A stretch of 37,091 bases of DNA from Flavobacteriales bacterium (GCA_947487175.1 CANKVM010000019.1:1-37091), one strand, 5' to 3'. Positions 1 through 10,033 are shown, numbered from the stretch's first letter. The notes: a model not told the origin generated them from the sequence alone. Program-made: numbers and translations.

Positions 1-37
1 TTGCCATTTTGGGCAATTCCAATCAAATTTATTTGCG

Positions 38-45
38 TATCTTTG
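38..45 (+). promoter_or_regulatory. -7 promoter box (TAnnTTTG)
   Basis: TATCTTTG is a perfect match to the Bacteroidota sigma-A -7 box and ends 5 bases before the ATG at 51. No convincing -33 element is seen at normal spacing. It supports ATG 51 as the start of the E1 gene, because any start further upstream would lie ahead of the promoter. Confidence 0.6.
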
Positions 46-50
46 CAGTA

Positions 51-2459
51 ATGCAAGAGGTAGTAAAAAAACCAGAAGAACTAAGCAAAGATGCATTTAT
101 AAATCAAGTTCTTGACGATTATCGCATTGCCTTTGAAAGTAGACAGACTTCACTTACAGGAAGAAAAGAAGTACTTACAGGCAAAGCAAAATTTGGAATA
201 TTCGGCGATGGCAAAGAAGTTGCCCAATTGGCAATGGCTAAAGTTTTTGAACTTGGCGATTGGCGCAGTGGCTATTACCGCGATCAAACTTTTATGTTTG
301 CAAAAGGTCTTTCCAATGTGCAACAATTTTTTGCACAACTCTATGCAGATCCATCCGTAGAAAAAGAACCAGCCAGCGGTGGTCGAAGTATGAACGGGCA
401 CTTTGCAACCCGTTTGCTCGATGACAAAGGCGAATGGCTTAGCCAATCTGACCGTTTCAACGTGAGTGCCGATATTTCTCCTACTGCAGGACAAATGCCG
501 AGATTACTTGGATTGGCAGTTGCTTCAAAACTATACAGAGAGAACAAAGACTTACATCAGTTTACTGATTTTTCGAATAAAGGAAATGAAATCGCTTTTG
601 GTACCATTGGAAACGCTTCAACTTCGGAAGGTGTTTTTTGGGAAGTATTGAACGCCGCTTGCGTAATGCAAGTTCCTATGCTTATGAGCGTTTGGGACGA
701 TGGATATGGAATTTCTGTTCCTGCAAAATATCAAACAACTAAAGAAAACATCTCTACCATTTTAAAAGGTTTTGAAACCGATAAAAATGGTACGGGTATG
801 GAAATATTTCATGCAAGGGGTTGGAACTACGCTGAACTCTGCAATGCTTATAAACAAGCTGCCGATGTTTGTAGAACCAAACACACTCCCGCTTTGGTAC
901 ACGTTACTGAAGTAACTCAACCTCAAGGACATTCAACTAGCGGAAGCCATGAGCGTTATAAATCCAAAGAACGTTTGCAATGGGAAATCGATTTCGATTG
1001 TATTACCCAGATGCGTAAATGGATTTTGGACAATCAATTTGCAAATGACGCTACCCTAGAAGAGTTAGAAAAAACTGCAACTGAATATGTGAAAAATGCG
1101 CAAAAAAGTGCTTGGTCAGATTTTTCAACTTCTATCAAAAGTGAAACTGCTGAATTTATTACCGTCATGAATACCATGATGGTGAACAACATTGAACGCG
1201 AAGCAATTGAACAAATCTCATTGGGCGTCCAAAATATCAAAGACCCTATTCGCCGCGATATTGGAAATGCACTTCATAAATGTTTGAGAATTACTGTTGG
1301 TTATAATCCTGCAGCCCGTCAACCGTTGCTAGATTACTTATTGAAATTTAACGAGTTAAATGGCAACCGTTATAGCTCTCACTTAACTAGTGAAAGCAAA
1401 CACAATGCACTTGACGTTCAAGAAATTCCTGCAACTTATTCTGATGAAATTGTTGATGGATACCAAGTGGTTCGTGCATGTTTTGAAGCAAACATGGACC
1501 GCAACCCTAGAATCTTTGCTTTTGGTGAAGACGTAGGTAAAATTGGTGATGTAAACCAAGGATTTTCAGGATTACAAGAAAAATTTGGCGAATTACGCGT
1601 CACCGACAAAGGGATTCGTGAATGGAGTATATTGGGTGAAGGAATTGGTGCCGCTATGCGTGGACTAAGACCAATTGCCGAAATTCAATACCTCGATTAT
1701 TTGTTATATGCCTTAGAACCAATGAGCGACGATTTGGCAACTTTGCAATACAGAACCAAAGGTGGACAAAAATCTCCAGTTATTGTGAGAACCAGAGGAC
1801 ATCGTTTGGAAGGTATTTGGCACAGTGGTTCTCCAATGGGAATGATTATCAATGCGGTAAGAGGAATGCACGTTTGTGTTCCACGTAACATGACCCAAGC
1901 TTCTGGTATGTATAATACCCTATTGAAGTCTGATGATCCAGCATTGGTTATTGAATGTTTGAACGGTTACCGTATCAAAGAAAAAATGCCTACGAACATT
2001 GCAGACTTTACTGTTCCTTTAGGAAAACCAGACACCCTTCGCTTTGGTGAAGATGTTACTTTGGTAACCTACGGTTCATGTTGCCGCATTGCAACGGAAG
2101 CAGCCGATATGCTTGCGGAAGTTGGTATTCGCTTAGAAATTATTGATGTACAAACCTTATTGCCTTTTGATATTAACCACTCAATTGTTGAAAGCATTAA
2201 ACATACAAATCGCGTTGTTTTCTTAGATGAAGACGTACCAGGTGGCGCTTCTGCTTTCATGATGCAACAAGTTTTAGAAAATCAAGAAGCTTATAAGTAT
2301 TTAGATAGCAAACCTTTAACAATTACAGCTAAAGCACATAGACCTGCTTATGGTAGTGATGGTGATTATTTTTCTAAACCGAGTGCCGACGAAGTTTTTG
2401 CCTCTGTGTATCAATTGATGCACGAATCAAATCCTACAAAATGGCCTACCCTATTTTAA
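51..2459 (+). CDS. 2-oxoacid dehydrogenase E1, fused alpha and beta subunits
   Basis: Thiamine-diphosphate-dependent E1 that decarboxylates a 2-oxoacid (pyruvate or a branched-chain oxoacid) and passes the acyl group to a lipoyl E2. It is 802 residues from ATG 51; the open frame runs further upstream, but the -7 box at 38-45 argues for this ATG. The alpha half covers about residues 20-400 and the beta half about 465-802, beginning near EIVDGYQVV and including the GEDVG segment. The usual GDG metal/ThDP motif of E1-alpha appears here as IGNASTSEG (residues 186-194), and the later half of the motif as WDDGYGIS (215-222). Fusion of both subunits in one chain is known in Bacteroidota. The substrate cannot be told from sequence, and no E2 or E3 gene is nearby. 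metH starts 6 bases downstream, so the two may share a transcript. Confidence 0.88.
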   Translation: MQEVVKKPEELSKDAFINQVLDDYRIAFESRQTSLTGRKEVLTGKAKFGIFGDGKEVAQLAMAKVFELGDWRSGYYRDQTFMFAKGLSNVQQFFAQLYADPSVEKEPASGGRSMNGHFATRLLDDKGEWLSQSDRFNVSADISPTAGQMPRLLGLAVASKLYRENKDLHQFTDFSNKGNEIAFGTIGNASTSEGVFWEVLNAACVMQVPMLMSVWDDGYGISVPAKYQTTKENISTILKGFETDKNGTGMEIFHARGWNYAELCNAYKQAADVCRTKHTPALVHVTEVTQPQGHSTSGSHERYKSKERLQWEIDFDCITQMRKWILDNQFANDATLEELEKTATEYVKNAQKSAWSDFSTSIKSETAEFITVMNTMMVNNIEREAIEQISLGVQNIKDPIRRDIGNALHKCLRITVGYNPAARQPLLDYLLKFNELNGNRYSSHLTSESKHNALDVQEIPATYSDEIVDGYQVVRACFEANMDRNPRIFAFGEDVGKIGDVNQGFSGLQEKFGELRVTDKGIREWSILGEGIGAAMRGLRPIAEIQYLDYLLYALEPMSDDLATLQYRTKGGQKSPVIVRTRGHRLEGIWHSGSPMGMIINAVRGMHVCVPRNMTQASGMYNTLLKSDDPALVIECLNGYRIKEKMPTNIADFTVPLGKPDTLRFGEDVTLVTYGSCCRIATEAADMLAEVGIRLEIIDVQTLLPFDINHSIVESIKHTNRVVFLDEDVPGGASAFMMQQVLENQEAYKYLDSKPLTITAKAHRPAYGSDGDYFSKPSADEVFASVYQLMHESNPTKWPTLF

Positions 2460-2465
2460 AATCAA

Positions 2466-5135
2466 GTGACAAAAACTGTTATACATCCTTATCTTAGATT
2501 AAGTGGTCTCGAACCATTTACATTAACTCCTGACATTAACTTTGTGAATATTGGTGAAAGAACCAATGTTACTGGAAGTAAAAAGTTTGCCAAACTTATT
2601 CTAAATGGCGACTATAATGCAGGGTTAGATATTGCGCGTCAACAAGTTGAAAATGGCGCTCAAATTATTGATATAAACATGGATGAAGGAATGTTAGATG
2701 GCGCTCAGGCCATGACAACATTCGTGAATTTAATTGCCTCTGAGCCAGATATATCTCGTGTACCTATCATGATAGATAGCAGTAAATGGGATGTGATTGT
2801 GGCGGGACTTAAGTGTTTGCAAGGGAAAGGTATTGTAAACTCAATATCCCTCAAAGACGGAGAAGAGGCCTTCTTGAAAAAAGCGTCTCTCGTGAAACGC
2901 TATGGTGCCGCAGTTGTGGTAATGGCCTTTGATGAAACTGGACAAGCCGATTCTTTTGAAAGAAAAATTGCTGTGTGCAAACGCTGTTATGATTTGTTGG
3001 TTGGTAAAGCAAACTTCAATCCCAACGACATCATTTTCGATCCAAATATATTAACCGTTGCAACCGGTATTGACGAACATAACAATTATGCCGTTGACTT
3101 TATCAATGCCACCCGTTGGATTAAGCAAAATCTTCCTGGGGCAAAAGTAAGTGGTGGTATTTCTAATATTTCTTTTTCTTTCAGAGGCAATGACCCTGTA
3201 AGAGAAGCCATGCACTCCGCTTTCCTTTACCATGCCATCCAAGCAGGATTGGATATGGGAATAGTAAACGCGGGAATGATTGAGGTTTACGAAGAAATTC
3301 CAAAAGACCTCCTTACCCATGTTGAAGACGTATTGTTAAATCGCAGAGACGATGCGACAGAACGACTAGTGACATTTGCAGAAACTGTAAAAGGTAAAAA
3401 AGTTGAAAAGATTGAAGAGCAAGAATGGAGAGGATTCACTGTTGAAGAACGCTTAAAACATAGCCTTGTAAGAGGAATTACTGAATTTATTGACCTAGAT
3501 ACCCAAGAAGCATTAGACAAACTTGATGATCCTTTGGGGGTTATTGAGGGACCTTTGATGGCTGGAATGAACTATGTGGGAGATCTTTTTGGCGCAGGTA
3601 AAATGTTTTTACCACAAGTGGTAAAATCTGCCCGTGTAATGAAAAAATCAGTTGCCTATTTGCAACCGTTTTTGGAAGCACAAAAATTAAACAATCCCAA
3701 CGCACGCGCACAAGGTAAAATCTTGTTGGCAACTGTAAAAGGTGATGTTCACGATATTGGAAAGAATATTGTAGGGGTTGTATTGGCCTGTAACAATTAC
3801 GATATTGAAGACATGGGTGTAATGGTTCCTGCCGATAAAATATTGGCGCGTGCCAAAGAATGGGGCGCCGACATTATTGGTCTTAGTGGATTAATTACTC
3901 CAAGTTTAGATGAAATGGTACACGTTGCATCTGAAATGCAGCGCTTGGGTATGAAACAGCCATTGCTCATTGGTGGTGCCACAACTTCTCGTGTGCATAC
4001 CGCTGTGAAAATTGCTCCGCAATATCAATACCCAATTATTCACGTTTTGGATGCAAGTCGTTCTGTACCAGTTGCTGGGCAATTGTTAAGCCCAGATACG
4101 TATCATATTTTCTCGGAAAAGCTTCGTCAAGAATATACTGAGTTGGCTGAATCGCATGCCAAACGCCAATTAAACAAAGACATTATTCCTTATGCCAATG
4201 CTTTGGCAAACCAAATGCCACATAACGGTATTGTTGCAAAACCAAAAAATGTTGGTTTCTTTCAATTGAAAGACATTGATTTAAAGGCTTTGAGGGAAAC
4301 AATTGACTGGACACCATTTTTTCAAACTTGGGAACTTGCAGGACGTTATCCAGATATTTTAACCGATGAAGTAGTTGGTGTTGAATCAACCAAACTTTTC
4401 CATGATGCACAGGAAATGTTAAATGATTGGGAAAATACCCAACCTATTTCTTGTGAAGCAACCTATTTTATATTGCCAGTAAAACGCACAAACGACGATG
4501 TTGTGGTTTTGAATGCAGAAGGAACTGAACAAATTAGCCAATTCCATTTCTTGCGCCAACAACGTAAAATGTCAATGGGTGTTCCAAATTTATCACTTGC
4601 CGATTTCCTTTCTCCAATTGAAATTGATTTTATGGGGGGATTTGCGGTTACTGCAGGTTTAAACCTTGACCCAATAGTAAAAGCATTTGAAGCAAATCTT
4701 GACGATTATAATAGCATCATGGCCAAATCATTGGCCGATAGATTGGCTGAGAGCTTGGCTGAATATTTACATGCAAGAGTAAGAACTGAGTTTTGGGGTT
4801 ATGCAACGAATGAAAACCTATCAAACGACGAACTCATTCACGAGAAGTATGTAGGAATTAGACCTGCACCAGGTTATCCTGCTTGTCCAGATCATACTGA
4901 AAAATCGACATTGTTCAACCTTTTTGATTCTGAGTTTAACTTGAATATTTCTCTTACCGAAAGTATGGCGATGATGCCAGCTGCAAGTGTAAGTGGATTC
5001 TATTTTGCCAATGAAAACTCCAAGTATTTTGGATTAGGTAAAATAGGAAAAGATCAGGTTGAAAATTATGCCGAGAGAAAAGGAATGACAGTAAAAGAAA
5101 TTGAGCGTTGGTTGAGCCCCGTTTTGGGATATTAA
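2466..5135 (+). CDS. metH: Cobalamin-dependent methionine synthase lacking the homocysteine domain
   Basis: Transfers methyl groups from methyltetrahydrofolate through cobalamin to homocysteine. The start is GTG at 2466, 6 bases after the E1 stop. The 889 residues comprise a pterin-binding domain ([13 protein letters not shown], 28-40), a B12 cap, the B12-binding domain with GDVHDIG (426-432, His429 the likely lower axial cobalt ligand) and IGGATTSR further on, and the C-terminal reactivation domain with [12 protein letters not shown] (799-810) for S-adenosylmethionine. Full-length MetH is about 1200 residues and begins with a zinc-binding homocysteine methyltransferase module, which is absent. 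In many Bacteroidota that module is a separate gene, which is not in this window. The gene ends directly against the convergent peroxidase gene, with no bases between the stop codons. Confidence 0.95.
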   Translation: MTKTVIHPYLRLSGLEPFTLTPDINFVNIGERTNVTGSKKFAKLILNGDYNAGLDIARQQVENGAQIIDINMDEGMLDGAQAMTTFVNLIASEPDISRVPIMIDSSKWDVIVAGLKCLQGKGIVNSISLKDGEEAFLKKASLVKRYGAAVVVMAFDETGQADSFERKIAVCKRCYDLLVGKANFNPNDIIFDPNILTVATGIDEHNNYAVDFINATRWIKQNLPGAKVSGGISNISFSFRGNDPVREAMHSAFLYHAIQAGLDMGIVNAGMIEVYEEIPKDLLTHVEDVLLNRRDDATERLVTFAETVKGKKVEKIEEQEWRGFTVEERLKHSLVRGITEFIDLDTQEALDKLDDPLGVIEGPLMAGMNYVGDLFGAGKMFLPQVVKSARVMKKSVAYLQPFLEAQKLNNPNARAQGKILLATVKGDVHDIGKNIVGVVLACNNYDIEDMGVMVPADKILARAKEWGADIIGLSGLITPSLDEMVHVASEMQRLGMKQPLLIGGATTSRVHTAVKIAPQYQYPIIHVLDASRSVPVAGQLLSPDTYHIFSEKLRQEYTELAESHAKRQLNKDIIPYANALANQMPHNGIVAKPKNVGFFQLKDIDLKALRETIDWTPFFQTWELAGRYPDILTDEVVGVESTKLFHDAQEMLNDWENTQPISCEATYFILPVKRTNDDVVVLNAEGTEQISQFHFLRQQRKMSMGVPNLSLADFLSPIEIDFMGGFAVTAGLNLDPIVKAFEANLDDYNSIMAKSLADRLAESLAEYLHARVRTEFWGYATNENLSNDELIHEKYVGIRPAPGYPACPDHTEKSTLFNLFDSEFNLNISLTESMAMMPAASVSGFYFANENSKYFGLGKIGKDQVENYAERKGMTVKEIERWLSPVLGY

Positions 5136-6275
5136 TTACTTCTTAAATGGATTGCTGTAGGCCGGGTTTGTAATTAACTTATTGTCGGTCATTGTCATTA
5201 AGTATGCCTTCAGATTTGCCTTTTGTTCTGTAGTTAAATTCAATTGAAATCCACCATGCGAACTAATCAATGTATGGATATTTGGCGAATTAAATTTCAT
5301 TTTATCTGAATAGTGCTCAATAACTTCATCAAGAGTGTTGAATCTGCCGTCATGCATGTAAGGAGCTGTCAAAGCAATGTTCAACAATGAAGGAGCTTTG
5401 AATGTTCCGTATTTTTTAGGATCATTAACAATTCCTCCATAACCCAAATCTGTGAGCACATCATCTAATCCATTATTGGCAAGACCACCCATATTGAAAT
5501 TCTGTTGTTGCACCAATTCTCCTCCATGGCAGTGAAAACAATCTGCTCCTGGTGTAAACTTTGTTACAGGATCGAAATGCACCAAACCATTAAAAACTTG
5601 GGCTCCCCTTAATTCAGACATATTGAATAGTTGAATACTATCACCGGGGAAAAACCTATTAAAGCGAGACCCATTACTTACAATGGTTAACATGAATTGC
5701 TCAATAGCTTTCGACATATCTACAAGGTTTGGTTCGTGCCCAAAAGCTTTGTTGAAATAATCGATATAGCGTGTTGCATTCTTTAATTTCCCTTCTAATT
5801 TTGGCAATGTCATTGCCATTTCATTATGGGCTTGAATGGGCTCAAAAACCAAATCTCGCAAATTATTCGCCCTTCCATCCCAAAAGAAATGCTTGCTGTA
5901 TGCCATGTTATACAAGGGTGGTGCATTGCGTTTTGTTTTTAATCCAAACGCTCCTGGAGAAAATGCTACAGGATCACTAAAGGCAAATTCTTGCTTATGA
6001 CAAGATGCACAGCTAATGCTGCTATCGTAAGATAAAATAGGATCGTAAAACAGCATCCTTCCCAAATAGACACCTTCAATAGTAAAAGGGTTATCAGATG
6101 GCAATGAAGGCATTCCCAATTCCGCTGGAAATATTGAAAATGGGTCTATTTTTGTGGGGATATATGTACCTTTAGAATTGTATTTTGCATTATCATCTTC
6201 CTTTTTGCATGAAGCAAAAAACAAGACAACAGCAAATAAAGATGTACATAAGATTTTTAATCTAACCCGCTTCAT
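5136..6275 (-). CDS. MbnH-like di-heme cytochrome c peroxidase family lipoprotein
   Basis: MauG/cytochrome c peroxidase family di-heme protein of 379 residues, exported as a lipoprotein (hydrophobic segment about 6-20, lipobox FASC with Cys23). There are two c-heme sites, CASCH at 89-93 and CFHCH at 246-250. YMHDGRF near the C-terminus is typical of the family. It is the last gene of an operon, 16 bases after an MbnP-like gene. In methanotrophs the MbnH/MbnP pair works together: MbnH oxidises a tryptophan of MbnP to kynurenine, creating a copper site. That makes MbnH a better guess than plain peroxide detoxification, but the assignment rests on context. Generic cytochrome c peroxidase is the alternative. 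Confidence 0.85.
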   Translation of the reverse strand: MKRVRLKILCTSLFAVVLFFASCKKEDDNAKYNSKGTYIPTKIDPFSIFPAELGMPSLPSDNPFTIEGVYLGRMLFYDPILSYDSSISCASCHKQEFAFSDPVAFSPGAFGLKTKRNAPPLYNMAYSKHFFWDGRANNLRDLVFEPIQAHNEMAMTLPKLEGKLKNATRYIDYFNKAFGHEPNLVDMSKAIEQFMLTIVSNGSRFNRFFPGDSIQLFNMSELRGAQVFNGLVHFDPVTKFTPGADCFHCHGGELVQQQNFNMGGLANNGLDDVLTDLGYGGIVNDPKKYGTFKAPSLLNIALTAPYMHDGRFNTLDEVIEHYSDKMKFNSPNIHTLISSHGGFQLNLTTEQKANLKAYLMTMTDNKLITNPAYSNPFKK

Positions 6276-6291
6276 GACCTTGATAAATAAT

Positions 6292-7074
6292 TTATTGAAC
6301 TTTGGTAATTTTGTATACGTTCTTAGCGTTTTCCAAAATAGCCTTCATTAGAATAATCTCGGCAGCGCTTTCGGAATGACTCACAGCAGTATTTTTTAAT
6401 ACAATTGGATTTGGAGATTCAAACATTTTTTCAACGGCACATTCAATGGTTGCAGTTTTAACAGTTTTATCAATTGTATAATTGAATGGCAAATTGAACA
6501 TGGTTTTCATCTGATCAGTTGCAGCATGGAAACTAAATCCATTGGTTGAAGAAGTAACAGAATCTTTGGCGTAATTTCCATCTAAAGCTTGGAAAATATA
6601 CCCACCAGACCAACCCCAATGCAATCCAGTTGTAAAAGCATTTAACGGGTGATTTGCAGGCCATTTGTTAGGATCACCATGGTTAATTAAAGAATCTAAA
6701 CCCAATAAAAAAGATATTGCTTTATAATTTCCTTCAGGAATATTCAAATATTTAAATGTAGTGCGTCCATCTGTAAAATTTACCCATTGATAACCATCCC
6801 CAAGTTGCACCGTGTCGCCATTTTCTTTAACCAATGCCAAATGAGAAACCAAAATCGACCAATTGGTTACCGAAAATAATTCACCACCAAATTTACCATG
6901 CATTTTTGTACTACTCGCCAAATTATTACCATTTATCAAACCAACAAAGTTCAGAACCACGCCATTTTTTGGGGTGGTATCAACTACTGGTGTTTTTTCA
7001 GTTTCGCAAGACACCATAAAAGTGCCAATTGCAATTACCGAAAGGAACAAAACCGATTTTAATACTTTAACCAT
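6292..7074 (-). CDS. MbnP-like lipoprotein (candidate copper-binding partner of the di-heme protein)
   Basis: 260-residue predicted lipoprotein (signal peptide about 1-22, lipobox MVSC, Cys23). The fold-defining segments resemble the MbnP family: an early beta strand (GVVLNFVGLING, 38-49), a SHLALV strand (77-82), an IPEGNYKAISF strand (112-122), and a tryptophan-rich LHWGWSGGYIF (151-161) after NHPLNAF. MbnP proteins bind copper after an MbnH-type di-heme enzyme converts a tryptophan to kynurenine, and such an enzyme is encoded immediately downstream. Its ATG lies inside the last codons of the M1 peptidase gene (16-base overlap), which suggests translational coupling. I did not align it to a reference, so which Trp would be modified is unknown. 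Confidence 0.78.
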   Translation of the reverse strand: MVKVLKSVLFLSVIAIGTFMVSCETEKTPVVDTTPKNGVVLNFVGLINGNNLASSTKMHGKFGGELFSVTNWSILVSHLALVKENGDTVQLGDGYQWVNFTDGRTTFKYLNIPEGNYKAISFLLGLDSLINHGDPNKWPANHPLNAFTTGLHWGWSGGYIFQALDGNYAKDSVTSSTNGFSFHAATDQMKTMFNLPFNYTIDKTVKTATIECAVEKMFESPNPIVLKNTAVSHSESAAEIILMKAILENAKNVYKITKVQ

Positions 7075-8981
7075 TTCTTCGAATATACTAAATTACCTGC
7101 ATAAATCCTAATGTTGTAGGTGCCTGTTGACCATTTTGAGGTGCTTAAATCAACAAATTTCTGCCCTTGATTTCCATAATCAACACTAAAGATATCTTGT
7201 CCTAAACTATTAAATACTTGAATTTTTGTCAAGTTCGAATTCCTGCAAAACACCGATGCTATATCCGTTCCAGGGTTAGGTGTAATTACAATTTCTTCAG
7301 GTTGAACAAGGTCTACATTTATACCCCCAACACTGGCTTTAGCAAGTACTGTCACATTTGGGTCAAATATTGCAGTATCGGCTGAAAATGGCAATTCAAC
7401 TTCATAATTCTCCTTCAAATTTTGAGGTTCCCAAACAAACAATTGGCTTTCCATTTTATTCTTAAACAAAATAGGAACTTTCACATACCAAATAGGAACC
7501 ATCATATTCGAAGGCGTTTGCTCCACCGAAACCGAAACCTTACTTCCCCGCTGTTTCCAATTGATTTTTAAATAAGGGAATCCTTCACCATAAAACCATC
7601 TCTGAAAATATACCGCCAAGTTCATTCCAGAAGCCTGTTCCATGTAATTTTTAAGCCCAATCGTATTCCCAAAACCATAAGCGTTTGCACCGCTTAAATA
7701 GTTCCTACATCCTGCAAAAAAGGCACTATCGCCGATGGTTTTTCTCAATTGATGCAATACCCAAGCACCTTTGTTATACGTTAATCTGCCATTGAAAAGA
7801 ACATTGACTTTTGATGTATCTGCAGGACAAACTGCCCCGTTTGGATCGCCTGTTATGTCATTTCTCATGCCACGCAATCTATCTTTTGCCGACTCAGGTC
7901 CCTTCAAATACTCAAACGCCAAACAAGTTAAATAGGTTGCGAATCCCTCATTAAGCCACAAATCTTGCCAGGTACCGCATGTAACCATGTCGCCAAACCA
8001 TTGGTGGGCCAATTCGTGGGCCATTAAATCAAAACTAAAATTCACCATGAAACTCATGGTTTGGTGTTCCATTCCACCACCCCAAGTAAACTGAGCATGA
8101 CCATACTTTTCCTTAACAAATGGATATCGTACAAACAAGCTGTCGAATAATCTCAGCATGGGCAATACCTGTTGAATTTCTTTATACGCCGATGCCGTAA
8201 ACTGTGGGAAAACATAATTCAAAACAGGTAATGAATCTGTTCTTCCAACCAAATGCGCATACTGGGTAAACTCGTCGTAGTTTGTTACAACCATTGCAAC
8301 CAAATAATTCACAATTGGATATCTATGTTTCCAATGGTAAATATGATTGGTATCCCCTTCCTGTATAGTTTCAACCAATAAACCATTCGAGCCTGCTTTT
8401 AAACTTTTATCGGTGTGAACATAAATGTCTATCGAATCAATTTTATCATGCAAAGTTTGTTTGCATGGCCACCACGACAAAGCGCCATAAGGCTCACTTA
8501 AGGTATGAATTACAGGTCCGGTTTTATGATTGTCGTATATGAACGCACCAAACCCGTTGTTGTTTGCTGGATATCCCTCATAATCAACTTCAAAAGAATC
8601 TTGTTCATTGGATAGCCAACCACCTGCTTTTTTAACATAAACAGCGTCGCCATCCCGGCTGTATGACATATTTGTTCCATGATAACTAATTGAATTGATT
8701 TTGAGCCCCGAAATCATATCAAACCCAAGCGAATCTTCATTGTCAACAACCCTAAATTGAAACAAAACCTTTCCTTTCAAATAGGCATTCTTTATTGGAT
8801 TTAAATACCAATGACAACGGTGATAATTAATTTCAAACCCATGATGGATAGTTGATATACCACGTTTTTGAATGCGATTGATAATTCTGTTTTTTTCCGC
8901 ACATATCAAGTCCTCATTTACTTGAGAGAGTAAATTTCCAAATTGCAGAAAACACAAAATCGCAATAATTTTCATTCGCAT
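7059..8981 (-). CDS. Secreted M1-family metallopeptidase with T9SS sorting domain
   Basis: Zinc aminopeptidase of the M1 family, probably secreted or surface attached. Numbered from an upstream ATG at 9011, the zinc motif HELAH is at 332-336, the third ligand Glu355 follows with the canonical 18-residue spacing (NEGFATY), and the substrate-binding motif GGMEH is at 312-316. I prefer ATG 8981 as the start: it puts the signal peptide (MRMKIIAILCFLQFG) at the N-terminus and sits 5 bases after a -7-like TACTTTG. The last 75 or so residues (VITPNPGTD, then IQVFNSLGQ, then STGTYNIRIY) form a type A C-terminal sorting domain, so export should use the type IX system. It heads an operon with the MbnP-like and MbnH-like genes. 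Confidence 0.92.
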   Translation of the reverse strand: MRMKIIAILCFLQFGNLLSQVNEDLICAEKNRIINRIQKRGISTIHHGFEINYHRCHWYLNPIKNAYLKGKVLFQFRVVDNEDSLGFDMISGLKINSISYHGTNMSYSRDGDAVYVKKAGGWLSNEQDSFEVDYEGYPANNNGFGAFIYDNHKTGPVIHTLSEPYGALSWWPCKQTLHDKIDSIDIYVHTDKSLKAGSNGLLVETIQEGDTNHIYHWKHRYPIVNYLVAMVVTNYDEFTQYAHLVGRTDSLPVLNYVFPQFTASAYKEIQQVLPMLRLFDSLFVRYPFVKEKYGHAQFTWGGGMEHQTMSFMVNFSFDLMAHELAHQWFGDMVTCGTWQDLWLNEGFATYLTCLAFEYLKGPESAKDRLRGMRNDITGDPNGAVCPADTSKVNVLFNGRLTYNKGAWVLHQLRKTIGDSAFFAGCRNYLSGANAYGFGNTIGLKNYMEQASGMNLAVYFQRWFYGEGFPYLKINWKQRGSKVSVSVEQTPSNMMVPIWYVKVPILFKNKMESQLFVWEPQNLKENYEVELPFSADTAIFDPNVTVLAKASVGGINVDLVQPEEIVITPNPGTDIASVFCRNSNLTKIQVFNSLGQDIFSVDYGNQGQKFVDLSTSKWSTGTYNIRIYAGNLVYSKKWLKY

Positions 8982-8983
8982 AG

Positions 8984-9047
8984 TTACAAAGTACGTAAAT
9001 TTTACGGACACATTTCAATGCGCCAATAAAAAGCGCTTACTTTGTAA
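8984..9047. promoter_or_regulatory. Symmetric divergent promoter region with 10-base inverted repeat
   Basis: TTACAAAGTA (8984-8993) and TACTTTGTAA (9038-9047) are exact reverse complements 44 bases apart. Each arm carries a -7-like TACTTTG pointing at its own gene: 5 bases from ATG 8981 (minus) and 4 bases from GTG 9049 (plus). The plus copy read as TTACTTTG differs from TAnnTTTG at one position. The symmetry could mean two similar promoters or a shared regulator site. Confidence 0.45.
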
Positions 9048-9048
9048 G

Positions 9049-9993
9049 GTGAAATATAAATGGTTGCCCGTTTTCTTAATTATTTTGTTAGGTTGTATTT
9101 GGGGTAGCTCATTTATCATGATCAAGAGAGGACTAGAAGCATTTAGCCCAATTCAAGTAGCAGGTTTGCGTTTGTCAATGGCTGGCGCATTTTTACTACC
9201 TTGGTTCTTGAAATACAGTGTTTTTAAACCTTATCACAAACCATTTATCAATGAACATTTACACCCCGATCAACATTCAAAAGTGTTGGTAGTTCAACCA
9301 AAAGATTACTTTTTCTTGTTTGTAAGTGGTGTAATTGGAAATGCAATTCCTGCCTATCTTTTTGCAATGGCGGGACAAAGAATTCCATCAGGATTAAGTG
9401 GTATTTTAAATGCATTTACGCCAATGTTTACGCTACTTTTGGGTATTTGGTTTTTCAAAGACAAACTCACAAAAAATGGCATTTGGGGCGTTGTTGCTGG
9501 TTTGGTTGGTGCATTTTTTCTATTTGGGCCTAGCCTTTTTAAGGGCGGATTTAAAATCGACCCAATTGGCGCATGTTTGCCATTAATGGCTGCACTTATG
9601 TATGGCTATAACATTAACATTATCAAGCATAAATTAAGTCATTTGCCCTCTATGGTCAAAACAGCCTATCCCTTTGTATTTATTGCGGTAATCTATATTT
9701 TTATCATTTGGAAATCAGACATTGCCAGTGTTTGGGTAAACAAACCAGAAATCGTTTGGTCGAGTTTTAAATATTTACTCATTTTGGGTTTTGTAGGAAG
9801 CGCTGTGAGCATGGTGCTCTTTAATTATCTCATATTGCATACTTCGGCATTGGTTGCCTCAACCAATACTTTTGTAATACCGGTAACCGCAGTTATGTGG
9901 GGATTGATGGACCAAGAAGTATTGTCGTGGAACATTTTTATTGGACTTGGATTTCTTTTGGGAGCAGTCTATTTGATCATGCGAAAAGAATAA
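9049..9993 (+). CDS. EamA/DMT-family transporter
   Basis: Inner-membrane protein of 314 residues with about ten hydrophobic segments, in the two-repeat arrangement of the drug/metabolite transporter superfamily. The first repeat opens with LGCIWGSSFIMIKRGLEAFSP, typical of EamA proteins. A hydrophilic insert of about 25 residues rich in His and Pro (roughly 60-85) lies between the second and third membrane segments. The start is GTG at 9049, the only good candidate before the first membrane helix, just 4 bases after a -7-like TACTTTG. Substrate is not predictable; relatives export amino acids or other metabolites. The ALDH7 gene follows after 55 bases with its own -7 box. Confidence 0.85.
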   Translation: MKYKWLPVFLIILLGCIWGSSFIMIKRGLEAFSPIQVAGLRLSMAGAFLLPWFLKYSVFKPYHKPFINEHLHPDQHSKVLVVQPKDYFFLFVSGVIGNAIPAYLFAMAGQRIPSGLSGILNAFTPMFTLLLGIWFFKDKLTKNGIWGVVAGLVGAFFLFGPSLFKGGFKIDPIGACLPLMAALMYGYNINIIKHKLSHLPSMVKTAYPFVFIAVIYIFIIWKSDIASVWVNKPEIVWSSFKYLLILGFVGSAVSMVLFNYLILHTSALVASTNTFVIPVTAVMWGLMDQEVLSWNIFIGLGFLLGAVYLIMRKE

Positions 9994-10033
9994 TAAATAA
10001 TTCTTTCATGATAAATTGTTAAAAGTGACAACC

